Shown here in pieces: positions 41,578 through 51,282 of a stretch of 64,000 nucleotides of DNA. Within the stretch, counting starts at the first letter, position 1. Each line of letters starts with the position of its first letter. The translations under genes and the position numbers were made by a program. Location of the stretch: NCBI RefSeq assembly GCF_018128545.1, contig NZ_JAGSND010000006.1:1-64000 (forward strand), in the 5' to 3' direction. Under the pieces are notes generated by a model. The model was given only the letters and a program-made list of their open reading frames with translations. It was not told the origin of the DNA and did no database searches. Source of the stretch: Sinanaerobacter chloroacetimidivorans. GTDB taxonomy: Bacteria > Bacillota > Clostridia > Peptostreptococcales > Anaerovoracaceae.

Positions 41578-43766
41578 ATAAGAAAAAGGAAGATCCCGTA
41601 AAAGACAGAGCAGCGCTGGTCACAAGTGCAAAAAAAGAATACGGCGGCTTGGACCGGTTCCGCATGGCAGCCGCGATCCTTGTGGTAGCCATCCACACCG
41701 CTCCTTTAGTTTCTTACAGCGAGACCGGCGATATGATTTTAACGGGTATTCTGGCAAGAGTCGCAGTACCCTTTTTCTTCATGGTAACAGGATTTTTTCT
41801 GCTATCCAAGGAGAGGCTGACGGACTTTTCTTACCGGAACTTTTTCCTGAAGAACGCCAAACTATATGCTTTGGCAGTTCTTTTATACCTGCCCCTGAAC
41901 TTCTATGCCGGTCATTTTTCCGAAGGAGATTCTTTCACCGGATTCCTGCAGGATCTTGTCTTTGACGGCACTTTCTACCACCTTTGGTATTTTCCCGGCG
42001 TTTTATTGGGCACCGGTCTTCTGATCCTTCTGATTCGCCGTCTTTCCGGGAAAGGTGTTTTGACTGTAGTTTTAACACTGTATCTTATCGGTGTTCTGGG
42101 TGACAGTTATTATGGCATCGCCTCCCAATGGGCACCGATTGCTTCTTTCTATGAGTTTCTGTTTCACTTTTTTGACTATACAAGAAACGGATTGTTCTTT
42201 GCTCCTGTTTTCCTCTTTCTTGGCGCAAGACTGGCGGATAAAAAGGAGTCTCCTGTTGTGAACGTAAGTCTTCGAAACTTATGGATATCTCTGTCTCTGA
42301 TGGTTTTGGAAGGGTTTCTCCTCCATACCTTTTCTCATCCGAGGCACGACAGCATGTACATGATGCTGCTTCCCTCCATGTACTTCCTCTTTCAGACTCT
42401 GATAGCGCTCAGGGGAAAGGGGCATCCGGAAATGCGCAGCATCGCTGCGGCAGTTTACGTGATCCACCCCTGGTGTATCGTCCTGATCAGAGGTATTGTA
42501 AAATTTACGGGCACTCAATCTTTATTGGTGAATAACAGCCTGATCCATTTTCTTCTGACGGCGCTGCTTTCTCTATTGCTATCCTGTTTTTTCCGCAAAT
42601 TATGGATATCTGCCAGAGCAATTGAAAAAGGTGCCCTGGCAGAAGAAGATCCTACCGGAAGAGCATGGTCGGAAATCCACCTGCCCAGCCTGCAACATAA
42701 TGTGAAGGAACTGCAATCACTTTTGCCCGAGGAATGCAAAATCATGGCGGTGGTTAAAGCGAATGCATATGGCCACGGAGATTGCAGAATTGCAGCAGAA
42801 CTGCAGCGTATCGGAATTACTTCTTTTGCCGTGGCCTCCTTGAAGGAGGGGATTCGATTGCGTCAATACGGAATCAAAGGCAGTATTCTTATTCTGGGAT
42901 ATACAATTCCGGAGGATGCGGAACAGCTGAACAAATACGGTCTGACTCAAACGGTGGTGGATTATGCCTATGCTGAAGCCTTAGACAGAATGGGACAAAA
43001 AATAAATGTACATTTGAAGGTGGATACCGGCATGCACCGATTAGGTGAGGACTGGGGTCACCTTGAGAGATTTTCCCAAATTCTAAAATTCAACAATCTT
43101 ACCATTCATGGAATCTATACTCACCTGTGCTCAGCAGACAGCCTGTCCGCAGATGATATTTTCTATACGACGAAGCAGATCCGCAATTTTTATCAGGTTG
43201 TCCGTTACTTGTTGTCAAAAGGCTGCAGCCTCCCCGAAGTCCATATTCAAAGCAGCTACGGAGTTCTGAATTATCCGCAGCTTGAATGTACGCACGCTCG
43301 TCTGGGAATTGCCCTGTACGGATGTCTCAGTGAGGAGAAAGCCGGAACCAGACTTGATGCGTCCTTAAAACCTTTGTTATCCGTCCGAAGCCGTGTATCT
43401 ATCGTAAAAGAGCTGTCTCCGAAGGAATCTCTTGGCTACGGGAGAACCTTTATTGCCGAAACGCCTATGAAAATTGCCGGAATATCTGTGGGATACGCAG
43501 ATGGAGTTCCCAGGGATCTGACAGGAGGCTATGTTCTTATAAATGGGAAACGGGCACCTATTATAGGGCGAATCTGCATGGATCAACTCACAGTAGATGT
43601 CAGCGAAATCCCGGAGGTCCGGCAGGGTGATATTGCCACGATTATCGGCCGGGACGGAGAAGAGGTCATTACTGCCGAACAGGTCGCCGGCTGGTCCGGC
43701 ACCATAGCCAATGAAATTTTAAGCAGGCTTGGAAACCGACTGGAGCGAATCTACAAGGAAAAATGA
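41574..43766 (+). CDS. vanT: Membrane serine racemase VanT
   Basis: This protein of about 730 aa joins an N-terminal acyltransferase_3-type membrane domain of about ten segments (LDRFRMAAAILVVAIHTAP) to a C-terminal alanine racemase fold. The racemase has the PLP-lysine motif MAVVKANAYGHG, then LKVDTGMHRLG, GYADGVPRDL and CMDQLTVDV. It converts L-Ser to D-Ser and likely imports L-Ser. I start at 41574 (ATGA overlap, TGGAGGCAGG upstream). Last gene of the van operon. Confidence 0.93.
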   Translation: MNKKKEDPVKDRAALVTSAKKEYGGLDRFRMAAAILVVAIHTAPLVSYSETGDMILTGILARVAVPFFFMVTGFFLLSKERLTDFSYRNFFLKNAKLYALAVLLYLPLNFYAGHFSEGDSFTGFLQDLVFDGTFYHLWYFPGVLLGTGLLILLIRRLSGKGVLTVVLTLYLIGVLGDSYYGIASQWAPIASFYEFLFHFFDYTRNGLFFAPVFLFLGARLADKKESPVVNVSLRNLWISLSLMVLEGFLLHTFSHPRHDSMYMMLLPSMYFLFQTLIALRGKGHPEMRSIAAAVYVIHPWCIVLIRGIVKFTGTQSLLVNNSLIHFLLTALLSLLLSCFFRKLWISARAIEKGALAEEDPTGRAWSEIHLPSLQHNVKELQSLLPEECKIMAVVKANAYGHGDCRIAAELQRIGITSFAVASLKEGIRLRQYGIKGSILILGYTIPEDAEQLNKYGLTQTVVDYAYAEALDRMGQKINVHLKVDTGMHRLGEDWGHLERFSQILKFNNLTIHGIYTHLCSADSLSADDIFYTTKQIRNFYQVVRYLLSKGCSLPEVHIQSSYGVLNYPQLECTHARLGIALYGCLSEEKAGTRLDASLKPLLSVRSRVSIVKELSPKESLGYGRTFIAETPMKIAGISVGYADGVPRDLTGGYVLINGKRAPIIGRICMDQLTVDVSEIPEVRQGDIATIIGRDGEEVITAEQVAGWSGTIANEILSRLGNRLERIYKEK

Positions 43767-44091
43767 GAAAGCGAAACTTTAATCACCGCTTTGCTGCAGG
43801 ATATTTGAACATATTTTAACTAACAATTACATTTGTTCATCATTATTTTATATAATCTAGAATGCAAGAAATCAGTAAATAACGCCAAATTTGTGAAACA
43901 TATCAAAATTTTATTGGAATATCAACAATTATTTAATCATTTTTTTGCCAGGCGTGATACTTTTCTCTTTTGAGTGACATGAAATTATGTAAAATATTTA
44001 TGAAATATTTCTAATAATTTATTGTTATGGATTCCGGGTTATGGTATCATAATAAGCAAGAGATGAAAATGATAATTGGAGGTTATACCCG
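43767..44091. promoter_or_regulatory. AT-rich noncoding gap with the promoter of the first aldolase
   Basis: No ORF or strong terminator is apparent. TTGTTA (44022-44027), 17 bp, TATCAT (44045-44050) make a promoter for the gene at 44092. A CRP-like sequence TGTGAAACATATCAAAA lies near 43892 but is weak. Confidence 0.55.
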
Positions 44092-44772
44092 ATGTTCGAA
44101 AAAGAAAAATTAGAGATTATAAAAGCTGGGATCACCTTAGACAGATATGGTCTAATTGCACTCTCAGGAGGAAATATCAGTCTGCGAACTCCTACCGGCG
44201 AAATTCTGATCACTCCTTCCGGAATGATTTACGAAGACATGGTTGCAGACGACGTCATTGTTATGGATTTACAGGGAAATGTAATCGAAGGGACGAGAAA
44301 ACCTTCCTCCGATACAGAGGGTATCCTTTACATTTTTCAACAGAGATCCGATTTGAATGCGGTGATTCATACTCATCAACCCTATGCCACCGCCATCAGC
44401 CTGATCGAGGATGAATTCAGAGCTGACCTCACGACGTTGGCAAATGCCACTGCAGGCAGCGTAAAAGTAACTCCTTTCAGTTCTCCGGGAAGTATCGATA
44501 TGGGCATCGATACCGTCAAGTATCTGGGCGACAGCCTGGCAGTCATACTGGCAAACCACGGTGTTATGACCGTAGGTACATCTTTGAAACAGGCATTGTA
44601 TGCCGCAGTTTATATGGAGGAGTCCGCAAAATGCTATCTGGCAGCCAGAGCCTGCGGAGAGACCAAGAAATTAACCGACAAACAAATTCAACAAGCGGTA
44701 GATGTATTTAAATACTACGGACAAGGAACCGCTACCATTCCGAAAGAGCTTGTAAAGCGTATCGAATCGTAG
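44092..44772 (+). CDS. Class II aldolase (fuculose-/ribulose-phosphate type), copy 1
   Basis: This 226-residue Zn aldolase/epimerase of the AraD/FucA family has Glu76 (KPSSDTEG), His93 and His95 (HTH), and His156 (ANHGV). It cleaves a ketose phosphate to dihydroxyacetone phosphate and an aldehyde, or epimerises pentulose phosphate. It is monocistronic, beyond the zinc-ribbon gene and EI, and a paralogue sits at 47119. Ribosome binding site TTGGAGG. Confidence 0.85.
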   Translation: MFEKEKLEIIKAGITLDRYGLIALSGGNISLRTPTGEILITPSGMIYEDMVADDVIVMDLQGNVIEGTRKPSSDTEGILYIFQQRSDLNAVIHTHQPYATAISLIEDEFRADLTTLANATAGSVKVTPFSSPGSIDMGIDTVKYLGDSLAVILANHGVMTVGTSLKQALYAAVYMEESAKCYLAARACGETKKLTDKQIQQAVDVFKYYGQGTATIPKELVKRIES

Positions 44773-44813
44773 ACCAAATCAGAGTTTTCCAACGATTTTT
44801 CCGATATAGATTT

Positions 44814-44854
44814 AAAAAGAGGGTGCATCCGCTTCGGCGATGCACCCTCTTTTT
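44814..44854. terminator. Strong bidirectional terminator
   Basis: AAAAAGAGGGTGCATC (44814-44829) pairs perfectly with 44839-44854, with A and T runs on each side, between convergent genes. Confidence 0.95.
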
Positions 44855-44907
44855 AGAATACAGGAAGCCGCATTTCGCAGCATGCTCCCGTTGAATTTTA
44901 ATTGAGC

Positions 44908-45294
44908 CTACAGGGCTATCAGTAAATAAATCCCAAAAAGGATAAAAAACACACCGATTACTCTGCAAATCCACACTACCGTTCTGATAGGACAGCTGTA
45001 AAAGGATTCAAAGGACGATATCGGATAAGGAAATAACAAAAAAGCAAACCCTGCCAGAATCTGCATCACATAAATCAAAGTCATTCCTTTGGAAAGCACA
45101 AGATTCAGGAGAATGCTGACAGCCGCAACAAAGATGGCCAGATACATGTACAGCTTATATTTCTTATCCATCCGGACATATTGCTCCGTATCTTCTTTGC
45201 ATTCCTTACTGCACACCGGAAATTCCCTGGTAGAAGCACCGGCCAGGTAAGTTTCCTCTTTTATTTTTTTGCCGCAATATACACATTTACTCAT
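44908..45294 (-). CDS. Zinc-ribbon membrane protein, function unknown
   Basis: This protein of about 128 aa has a treble-clef/zinc-ribbon start (KCVYCGKKIKEET...FPVCSKECKED, four Cys) and three hydrophobic segments. The pattern recurs in small proteins of unknown role. The ATG at 45294 is chosen from AAAGGCGG 9 nt upstream. It lies after EI on the same strand, but a GC-rich hairpin (45329-45344) separates them. Confidence 0.6.
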   Translation of the reverse strand: MSKCVYCGKKIKEETYLAGASTREFPVCSKECKEDTEQYVRMDKKYKLYMYLAIFVAAVSILLNLVLSKGMTLIYVMQILAGFAFLLFPYPISSFESFYSCPIRTVVWICRVIGVFFILFGIYLLIAL

Positions 45295-45328
45295 ATCTTC
45301 CATCCGCCTTTTTAAAACAATTTTGGCA

Positions 45329-45344
45329 CGCCGGTCTTCCGGCG
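45329..45344 (-). terminator. Hairpin after the enzyme I gene
   Basis: CGCCGG (45329-45334) and CCGGCG (45339-45344) form a short GC-rich stem. The trailing U-run is poor. Confidence 0.45.
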
Positions 45345-45360
45345 GCCGTTTTGTATCGCA

Positions 45361-47091
45361 CTAACCCAGAATCTTTTTTTCAACGTCTGCCAGTCTGCTT
45401 TTCACTTCTTCAATTCTGCCAAGATTCAGTACATCATCAAGAGTCTTTTTCATTTCGGCTGCCGAGAGATTGCCGATCATATATTTCACTTTACCCACCT
45501 GGGAGGGCACCATGCTCAGTTCATCTACCCCCATGGCCACCCAAAGCGGAACAAGCTTGCTTTCCGAAGCCGCTTCTCCGCAAATGCCAACCATCACGCC
45601 ATTTTTCTTTGCATTATCACAGACCAGTTGAATGCTTCTCAGTACAGAAATATTAAAACTGTCATAAAGAGACTGCACTCTTTCATTCATCCGATCCGCA
45701 GCAGTAGTGTATTGAATGAGGTCATTGGATCCGATACTGAAAAAGGACACCTCCTCAGCTAATTTATCGCTCAGCATCACCGCCGCAGGAGTTTCTATCA
45801 TAATTCCCACAGGGATATCCTTCTTAAAATCGATTCCTTCCGCTTGAAGATCTTTCTTTGTTTCTTCCAAAATTTCTTTTGCCCTTAGCAATTCTTCCAA
45901 ATTTACAATCATCGGGAACATAATTTTTACATCGCCGAATACGCCGGCCCGCAATATTGCTCTGAGCTGAGTTTTAAATACTTCCACCCGATCCAGGCAA
46001 ATCCGGATAGCACGGTAACCTAGAAAAGGGTTGCTCTCTTTAGGAAGATCCATGTATTCCAATTGCTTGTCGCCGCCGATGTCCAAGGTTCTGATAATCA
46101 GTTCCTTGCCTTGATTTTTCAGCGCCATGGATCGATATACCTCAAATTGCTCATCTTCCGTAGGATATTGCTTATGATCCATATAGATAAATTCCGTACG
46201 GAAAAGACCAATGCCGTCACATTCATCACATCGAAAGGATGCTATGCTGTCCGAGTCACCGGAGTTTACATTGACTTTAATCATTTTACCGTCTAACGTG
46301 ACAGCCGGCAGCCCCTTTTTGGTTTCAAAGAGCTTCTTCTTCTTTTTCTCCAATTCCCGGCAGCTTTCAAACTCCGTCAGCTGCTTATCATCAGGGTTTA
46401 TTACAACTTTTCCTTCATTTCCAAAAACTAAGATTTCATCTCCGGTTCGGATTTCCGACATCGCGCCTTTTAGTCCCACAACAGCCGGAATTCCCAGCGT
46501 TTTGGCCAGTATAACCGTATGGGAAGTAACGCCTCCGGTTTCTGTAACAATGCCCTTTAAGACAGTCTTGTCCATCTTTATGGTATCTGCCGGCGTAAGA
46601 TCCTCTGCCACCGCAATCAGCTCGTGACCCATGGAAGAATCAAAAGCAATACCTTTTTTTACGCCCTGCATTTCTCCGATAAGTTCCATACACACATTGG
46701 TAATGTCCGTCGCTCTTTCCCGAAGGTATTCGTCATCCAGCTGCTCGAACAGAGCAACCACTTCTGCCCGTTCCACATCTATTGCATACTCCGCGTTTAC
46801 CTTTTCCGCCTTGATTTTATCGATTATTTTATCGAAGAAAACGTCATCAGATAAAATCTCACGGTATGCCGCAAAGATTCCGGCCCCCTTTTCTCCGACT
46901 TCCCTTTTCGCATGATCTTCCAATTCGGCCAGTTGAAGAAAGTAGCGTTCTTTCGCCTCTTTCAATCTTGACACTTCATCATCTCCATTGGAGATCGTCT
47001 TTTTTTCAACGACAGCAGTTTTATTATCTATTACAACAGCCGTGCCCTTAGCACATCCCAAAGCGCCCGTAAGTCCCTGTAAAAGATTCAT
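45361..47091 (-). CDS. ptsI: PTS enzyme I (PEP-protein phosphotransferase)
   Basis: This protein of about 576 aa has the phosphohistidine motif GGVTSHTVILAKTLGIPAVVG (His191) and the PEP-utilising barrel (LFRTEFIYMD, DIGGDKQLEYMD, MFPMI, GIMIETPAA, FSIGSNDLIQYT). It transfers phosphate from PEP to HPr. I start at 47091 after GGAAGG. It is the last gene of the galactitol-type PTS operon, which thus carries its own EI; the housekeeping copy must be elsewhere if present. Confidence 0.93.
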   Translation of the reverse strand: MNLLQGLTGALGCAKGTAVVIDNKTAVVEKKTISNGDDEVSRLKEAKERYFLQLAELEDHAKREVGEKGAGIFAAYREILSDDVFFDKIIDKIKAEKVNAEYAIDVERAEVVALFEQLDDEYLRERATDITNVCMELIGEMQGVKKGIAFDSSMGHELIAVAEDLTPADTIKMDKTVLKGIVTETGGVTSHTVILAKTLGIPAVVGLKGAMSEIRTGDEILVFGNEGKVVINPDDKQLTEFESCRELEKKKKKLFETKKGLPAVTLDGKMIKVNVNSGDSDSIASFRCDECDGIGLFRTEFIYMDHKQYPTEDEQFEVYRSMALKNQGKELIIRTLDIGGDKQLEYMDLPKESNPFLGYRAIRICLDRVEVFKTQLRAILRAGVFGDVKIMFPMIVNLEELLRAKEILEETKKDLQAEGIDFKKDIPVGIMIETPAAVMLSDKLAEEVSFFSIGSNDLIQYTTAADRMNERVQSLYDSFNISVLRSIQLVCDNAKKNGVMVGICGEAASESKLVPLWVAMGVDELSMVPSQVGKVKYMIGNLSAAEMKKTLDDVLNLGRIEEVKSRLADVEKKILG

Positions 47092-47118
47092 TTTAACCTT
47101 CCTTTCTCTTTCCCGCAC

Positions 47119-47769
47119 CTACTTATGGCTTCTGTCTGCATAAGTTTTAAAGCCTTCCAGTACGCCGGATATCTGCTCTTCACTCAAAAGCACCGGACTT
47201 CCCGCCACTTTTGTACGGTAGTAAAGCTCTGCCACAAATTCTATTTGCTGGGCTACATCAAAGGCATAGCCCATATCCCCGCCGCAGGCCAGCAAGCCAT
47301 GATTGCCCAAAAGGCACGCATATCTGTCTCCCATCGTTTCCAATGCAGATTCCGCCAAAGCATACGTACCAAACTGAACATATTTGGAGCAGGGAACATC
47401 TTTTCCTGCATATCCAACCAGATAATGCAGCGGCTCGATGCTCCAGTTCAAGCATGCCAATGTTGTGGCAAATTTGGAATGAGCATGAACAACAGCGCGA
47501 ATACCAGGCCTTTTTTGATAAAAGATGCGGTGCATATCATATTCGCTGGAGGGTTTTCGTTTTCCATCTATCAGTTCACCATCCGGAGTCAGCACAACAA
47601 CATCCTGAGGTTCCGTTTCAAAATAGTCCATCCCGCTGGGGCTGATTGCCATTAAATTTAATTCTGGATTATAAACGCTGAGATTTCCAAAGGTTCCTAC
47701 CGACAAACCGGTCTCAATCAGCTTTTTGCCATAGGCAACCACGATCTCTCTTTCTTTTTCCATTATCAT
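47119..47769 (-). CDS. Class II aldolase (fuculose-phosphate type), copy 2
   Basis: This 216-residue Zn aldolase has KRKPSSEYDMH (Glu76), HAH (His95, His97) and GNHGLL. It matches L-fuculose-phosphate aldolase in length and sites. It lies between the 2-hydroxyacid dehydrogenase and EI in the PTS operon, so it probably cleaves the phosphorylated product of the imported sugar. The ATG at 47769 follows AAAGGAGG by 8 nt. Confidence 0.85.
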   Translation of the reverse strand: MIMEKEREIVVAYGKKLIETGLSVGTFGNLSVYNPELNLMAISPSGMDYFETEPQDVVVLTPDGELIDGKRKPSSEYDMHRIFYQKRPGIRAVVHAHSKFATTLACLNWSIEPLHYLVGYAGKDVPCSKYVQFGTYALAESALETMGDRYACLLGNHGLLACGGDMGYAFDVAQQIEFVAELYYRTKVAGSPVLLSEEQISGVLEGFKTYADRSHK

Positions 47770-47784
47770 AATTGTTTCCTCCTT

Positions 47785-48882
47785 TTATTTTAACCTGTCA
47801 TTCAGGATATTTTCGTAGTTCACAATACGATCTGTAACGCCATTATTGATAATCTTCCCAACTTCTTTCATAAGCATAAAGGGAGCCTTCGGAATGGCGT
47901 CCACCGTTTGCCCTGCAATATGGGGCGTCAGTATCACATTATCCAGCGATAGCAATTCGGATTCCGAGCTTAAAGGTTCCGAATCAAAGACATCCAAAGC
48001 CGCTCCCGCAATGCTGCGGCTCTTCAAAGCCTCTATGAGATCCTCCTGATCTACCAGACCTCCTCTTGCGGAATTGATAAAATAAGCCGTGGGCTTCATA
48101 AAAGAAAAATATTTTTTGTTGATCATCTTAAGGTTATCATCTGTCAATCGCAAATGCAAGCTGACAACATCGGATTCCCGGAATAAGTCTTCAAGGGAAG
48201 AAACCAGCATCATATCCGAGAGCCCGTTCTTTTCGAGTCTTTCTTTGGAGATATAATCATCATGAGCGATGACGGTTACCCCCAGAGCTTTCAGGCGCAA
48301 TGCAATTTCAATCCCAATATTGCCTACACCTGCCAGTCCTACCTTCAGCTGGGACAGCGTAGTGGTAAACTCTGAGTTGGGAAAGTTTTTCATCCACTTT
48401 CCTTCCATAAGGCCCCTATGAGAAACCGCTATATTTCTGGTTAGTGCAATGATCAATCCCAAAACAAAATCCGCAACCGGTTCTGCATTTCTGATAACAT
48501 TTACTACCGGTATATTTTTGTTGCTGGCAGCCTCGATACAAATATGCTCCAAACCGCCCCTGCAGGTAAAGATGGCTTTTAAACTCTTTCCTTTTTCGAT
48601 TAACGTACGGGGAACCGGAGAAAAATGGGTAAAGAGAATGTCAGCATCTACGATAGCTTCATCCAGGCCTTCCGCATAACTTTCCGCCTCCGGGCCGTTC
48701 CTTTCGATGTTGATCTGCCTCTCCGTAAAATTTTGCTTGTCATCCTTTCCCCAAAAGCAGGATACGATTTCGCCGGCCTCTAAAGGCGACTGTTTTACCG
48801 CCTCCGCCATAGTCTCGGGAGATACGAACACATCACCCACCACGACGATCTTTAATTTTCTATTTAAAAGATACTCAAACAT
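47785..48882 (-). CDS. D-isomer-specific 2-hydroxyacid dehydrogenase
   Basis: This protein of about 365 aa has a Rossmann-type NAD site (VGLAGVGNIGIEIALRLKALGV), the substrate-binding INSARGGLVDQEDLIEAL, and Glu/His near GAALDVFDSEPL and LTPHIAG. It resembles PdxB/phosphoglycerate dehydrogenase-type enzymes of sugar-acid pathways. The ATG at 48882 follows GGGAGG by 7 nt. It lies just after the EIIC gene, so its substrate may be a phosphorylated or free hydroxyacid derived from the imported sugar; this is inference. Confidence 0.85.
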   Translation of the reverse strand: MFEYLLNRKLKIVVVGDVFVSPETMAEAVKQSPLEAGEIVSCFWGKDDKQNFTERQINIERNGPEAESYAEGLDEAIVDADILFTHFSPVPRTLIEKGKSLKAIFTCRGGLEHICIEAASNKNIPVVNVIRNAEPVADFVLGLIIALTRNIAVSHRGLMEGKWMKNFPNSEFTTTLSQLKVGLAGVGNIGIEIALRLKALGVTVIAHDDYISKERLEKNGLSDMMLVSSLEDLFRESDVVSLHLRLTDDNLKMINKKYFSFMKPTAYFINSARGGLVDQEDLIEALKSRSIAGAALDVFDSEPLSSESELLSLDNVILTPHIAGQTVDAIPKAPFMLMKEVGKIINNGVTDRIVNYENILNDRLK

Positions 48883-48929
48883 TCCGATACCTCCCAATTT
48901 CAATCGTGTGAATTGCCTCCCAAAAACGA

Positions 48930-48955
48930 ACCGCTGTTGTTGCAGCAACAGCGGT
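48930..48955 (-). terminator. Intercistronic hairpin after EIIC
   Basis: ACCGCTGTTG (48930-48939) pairs with CAACAGCGGT (48946-48955); on the minus strand it is followed by TCGTTTTT. It may reduce downstream expression relative to the transporter. Confidence 0.65.
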
Positions 48956-48981
48956 ATCGAATTTCAGGTAATTGTAGTGTT

Positions 48982-50394
48982 TTATGCCTGTAGTTTAGGA
49001 GCATCCTGATTTGTTTTTTCAAGGAAGTCCACAATCTGTACTCTATACTTCTTAAAGACGAAGTACAGCACAAAGTACAGAACAACTACCGCTGCGATAA
49101 CAAATATGTTCTGGGTCCAGAATGCATAGAACAGTCCCGCAATAAACGGATGACACATGATTCCGAAACTGATGATGTAAACTCCTGCCTGAGACAGCTC
49201 AAATCCGGCATTCACAGCAACTTCCGTAAAAGTTGGTGCCAGGTTGGAGCAGACAAGCATGCCAAGCGAGAACCATACCGCACCTGTAACGATACTCTTC
49301 GCTATATTTCCGTGGGATACCGCAACGAATACTTCTACCATATAAGGCAGCGCAACCAGGTCAATCATTGGTAAAATTTTATTGCCCGGAAGGATAAAAG
49401 CGATAAGCAGCATGATGGGGATTAACAGAATTCCAGTTACCAGCGTATTTGGTTCACCATATCCTACCGCATCATTCACCGACAAATACCACTCTCTGCC
49501 CTGTCCGCTTGCAGCAGCCTTTTTCTTGTATGCATCTGTCAAAGTTGTGAAAGCAGAAGCAAAGATACCGGCAACTTTTGGAAAAACAGCCATAACTGCG
49601 GCAGTGGAAATTGCCGAGGACGAAATGACGCCCCAGGTAGCAAGCTGGCCAAGCGCATTGTAGTAACCAATAATAGCAATCAAAGCACCGATAACCAAAC
49701 CAATGAACATGGGCTCTCCCATAATACCAAATTTCTTCTGCAGTTCTTGAGCATTAAGATTGATCTTATTAAAACCGATCTTGCCAAGCAATACATTCAT
49801 AAGTACTGCAAAAGGCAAAGACTCCAAGTGATGAGGTGCGGTCATACAACAATTTGGATATTGGTAGTAGGTCGACCATCTTTTTGCCGCTACTTCACTG
49901 AACAATAAGATGTAAAGGTTTTGTACAACCATCAGCGCCAGCGCCAGCCAGATATTTTTTGTCAGAGCATACAGCATAGAGCCCCAAACCATGAAGGAGT
50001 AGTTATTCCAAAGGTCACTGGCCATAAATACGTTGGTCCACTTTACAAAGAACAATGCGATCTGCAAGAAGATTGCAACACCAATAAAAATAAGTCCGAT
50101 TTGTGTGGAATATGCGATAACTGAAGTAGACTGCCAGCCGGTATCCAGCACCGGGAGATTTACCCCTGCATTTTCAACCATTTGACTTACTACCGGTGAA
50201 ATAACACCGCTATAGCTTCCAATTACAAGATTGAAGCCCGTCAAACCTACCGCACATAACAACGCAGATGTAAAAGCCTTTTTATTGTTCACACCCATAA
50301 ACTTAGCAATAATAAAGAGCATGATGGGAACAAATACGGCAGCGCCTAATGTCGAAAAGACATTACTGAGCATTTGAAAAAAACCTGCTGTCAT
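48982..50394 (-). CDS. PTS EIIC component, galactitol type
   Basis: This 470-residue membrane protein has about ten to twelve segments and GatC-like regions (FVPIMLFIIAKFMGVNNKKAF, GIMGEPMFIGLVIGAL, DAVGYGEPNTLV). It moves and phosphorylates a polyol or sugar with EIIA and EIIB. Galactitol, ribitol, arabitol or another C5/C6 polyol are possible. Confidence 0.88.
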   Translation of the reverse strand: MTAGFFQMLSNVFSTLGAAVFVPIMLFIIAKFMGVNNKKAFTSALLCAVGLTGFNLVIGSYSGVISPVVSQMVENAGVNLPVLDTGWQSTSVIAYSTQIGLIFIGVAIFLQIALFFVKWTNVFMASDLWNNYSFMVWGSMLYALTKNIWLALALMVVQNLYILLFSEVAAKRWSTYYQYPNCCMTAPHHLESLPFAVLMNVLLGKIGFNKINLNAQELQKKFGIMGEPMFIGLVIGALIAIIGYYNALGQLATWGVISSSAISTAAVMAVFPKVAGIFASAFTTLTDAYKKKAAASGQGREWYLSVNDAVGYGEPNTLVTGILLIPIMLLIAFILPGNKILPMIDLVALPYMVEVFVAVSHGNIAKSIVTGAVWFSLGMLVCSNLAPTFTEVAVNAGFELSQAGVYIISFGIMCHPFIAGLFYAFWTQNIFVIAAVVVLYFVLYFVFKKYRVQIVDFLEKTNQDAPKLQA

Positions 50395-50456
50395 GAAAAA
50401 TACCTCCTCTAAATATAACTTTTTATTAATTCATATAAGCCAAAGCGGCTTATTGA

Positions 50457-50750
50457 TTAAACATTTTTCAAGATTGCAACGCAGTCATCCACGACTTTTT
50501 CTTCACCCAATCCAGTCAGCATTCCTACTGCGTTCACCTTGGGGATTCCATAATCTGTATACACCGGGCTGACACAGGCAATTAAATCGAAATGGGTTCC
50601 CGAAATTTCAGATTCAATACCGTTTGGGCTCGTCTCTACTGTGTCTGCGTCAAACCCCTTTTCCTTTAATTGTTCTCTCAGCTTGGAAGCTACCATAGCC
50701 GAGCTTACGGTTCCGGAACCGCATACACATAAAATTTTTACTTTTTTCAT
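50457..50750 (-). CDS. PTS EIIB component, galactitol type
   Basis: This protein of about 97 aa begins MKKVKILCVCGSGTVSS; the Cys in CGSG (about residue 10) is the phosphocysteine. The ATG at 50750 follows GGGAGG by 8 nt; the longer frame has no site. It receives phosphate from EIIA. Confidence 0.9.
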   Translation of the reverse strand: MKKVKILCVCGSGTVSSAMVASKLREQLKEKGFDADTVETSPNGIESEISGTHFDLIACVSPVYTDYGIPKVNAVGMLTGLGEEKVVDDCVAILKNV

Positions 50751-50803
50751 TTTGTTTCCTCCCTCAATGATATAATTTTGTAGTTTATAAAGCCTCAAAT
50801 CTC

Positions 50804-51259
50804 CTAGTTAAGATATTTGTCTGCTATTTCAAATAACTCCTGGTCATCCTTGGCATTCCTGAACTCATTTGTCGCTTCCTCGCTGGTAAATACCTTCAGC
50901 ACACTCTTTAAATTGTCAATTTGCTCATCAGGACTGCGGATAGCCATCATGAAGATAATTTCGGCCTCCACCAGCGTATCCGGATCCCCCATATGGGCGA
51001 ATACCACCGGTTTTTCTAATTTTGCCACACAGATGGCAGGCTTATTCACGTGAGCGCTGTCCGTATGAGGCATGGCCACCGCAATACCTTTCAGCTGGAG
51101 ACCCGTAGGGTAAATTTTTTCTCTTTCAGCCACCGCATCTACGTAGGTTTCTTTTACAAACCCATTGTCAAAAAGTGCTTTCCCAACCTGGCGAATCACA
51201 TCTTCACTATCAACTGCGGATATAGACGATCTTATTAATTCCTTAAAAACAATAGCCAT
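50804..51259 (-). CDS. PTS EIIA component, fructose/galactitol type
   Basis: This 151-residue protein has AVAMPHTDSAHV with phospho-His65. It carries phosphate from HPr to EIIB. It is directly downstream of the PRD regulator gene and upstream of EIIB. Confidence 0.9.
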   Translation of the reverse strand: MAIVFKELIRSSISAVDSEDVIRQVGKALFDNGFVKETYVDAVAEREKIYPTGLQLKGIAVAMPHTDSAHVNKPAICVAKLEKPVVFAHMGDPDTLVEAEIIFMMAIRSPDEQIDNLKSVLKVFTSEEATNEFRNAKDDQELFEIADKYLN

Positions 51260-51282
51260 GAATCCAACTCCTTTTCAGATTT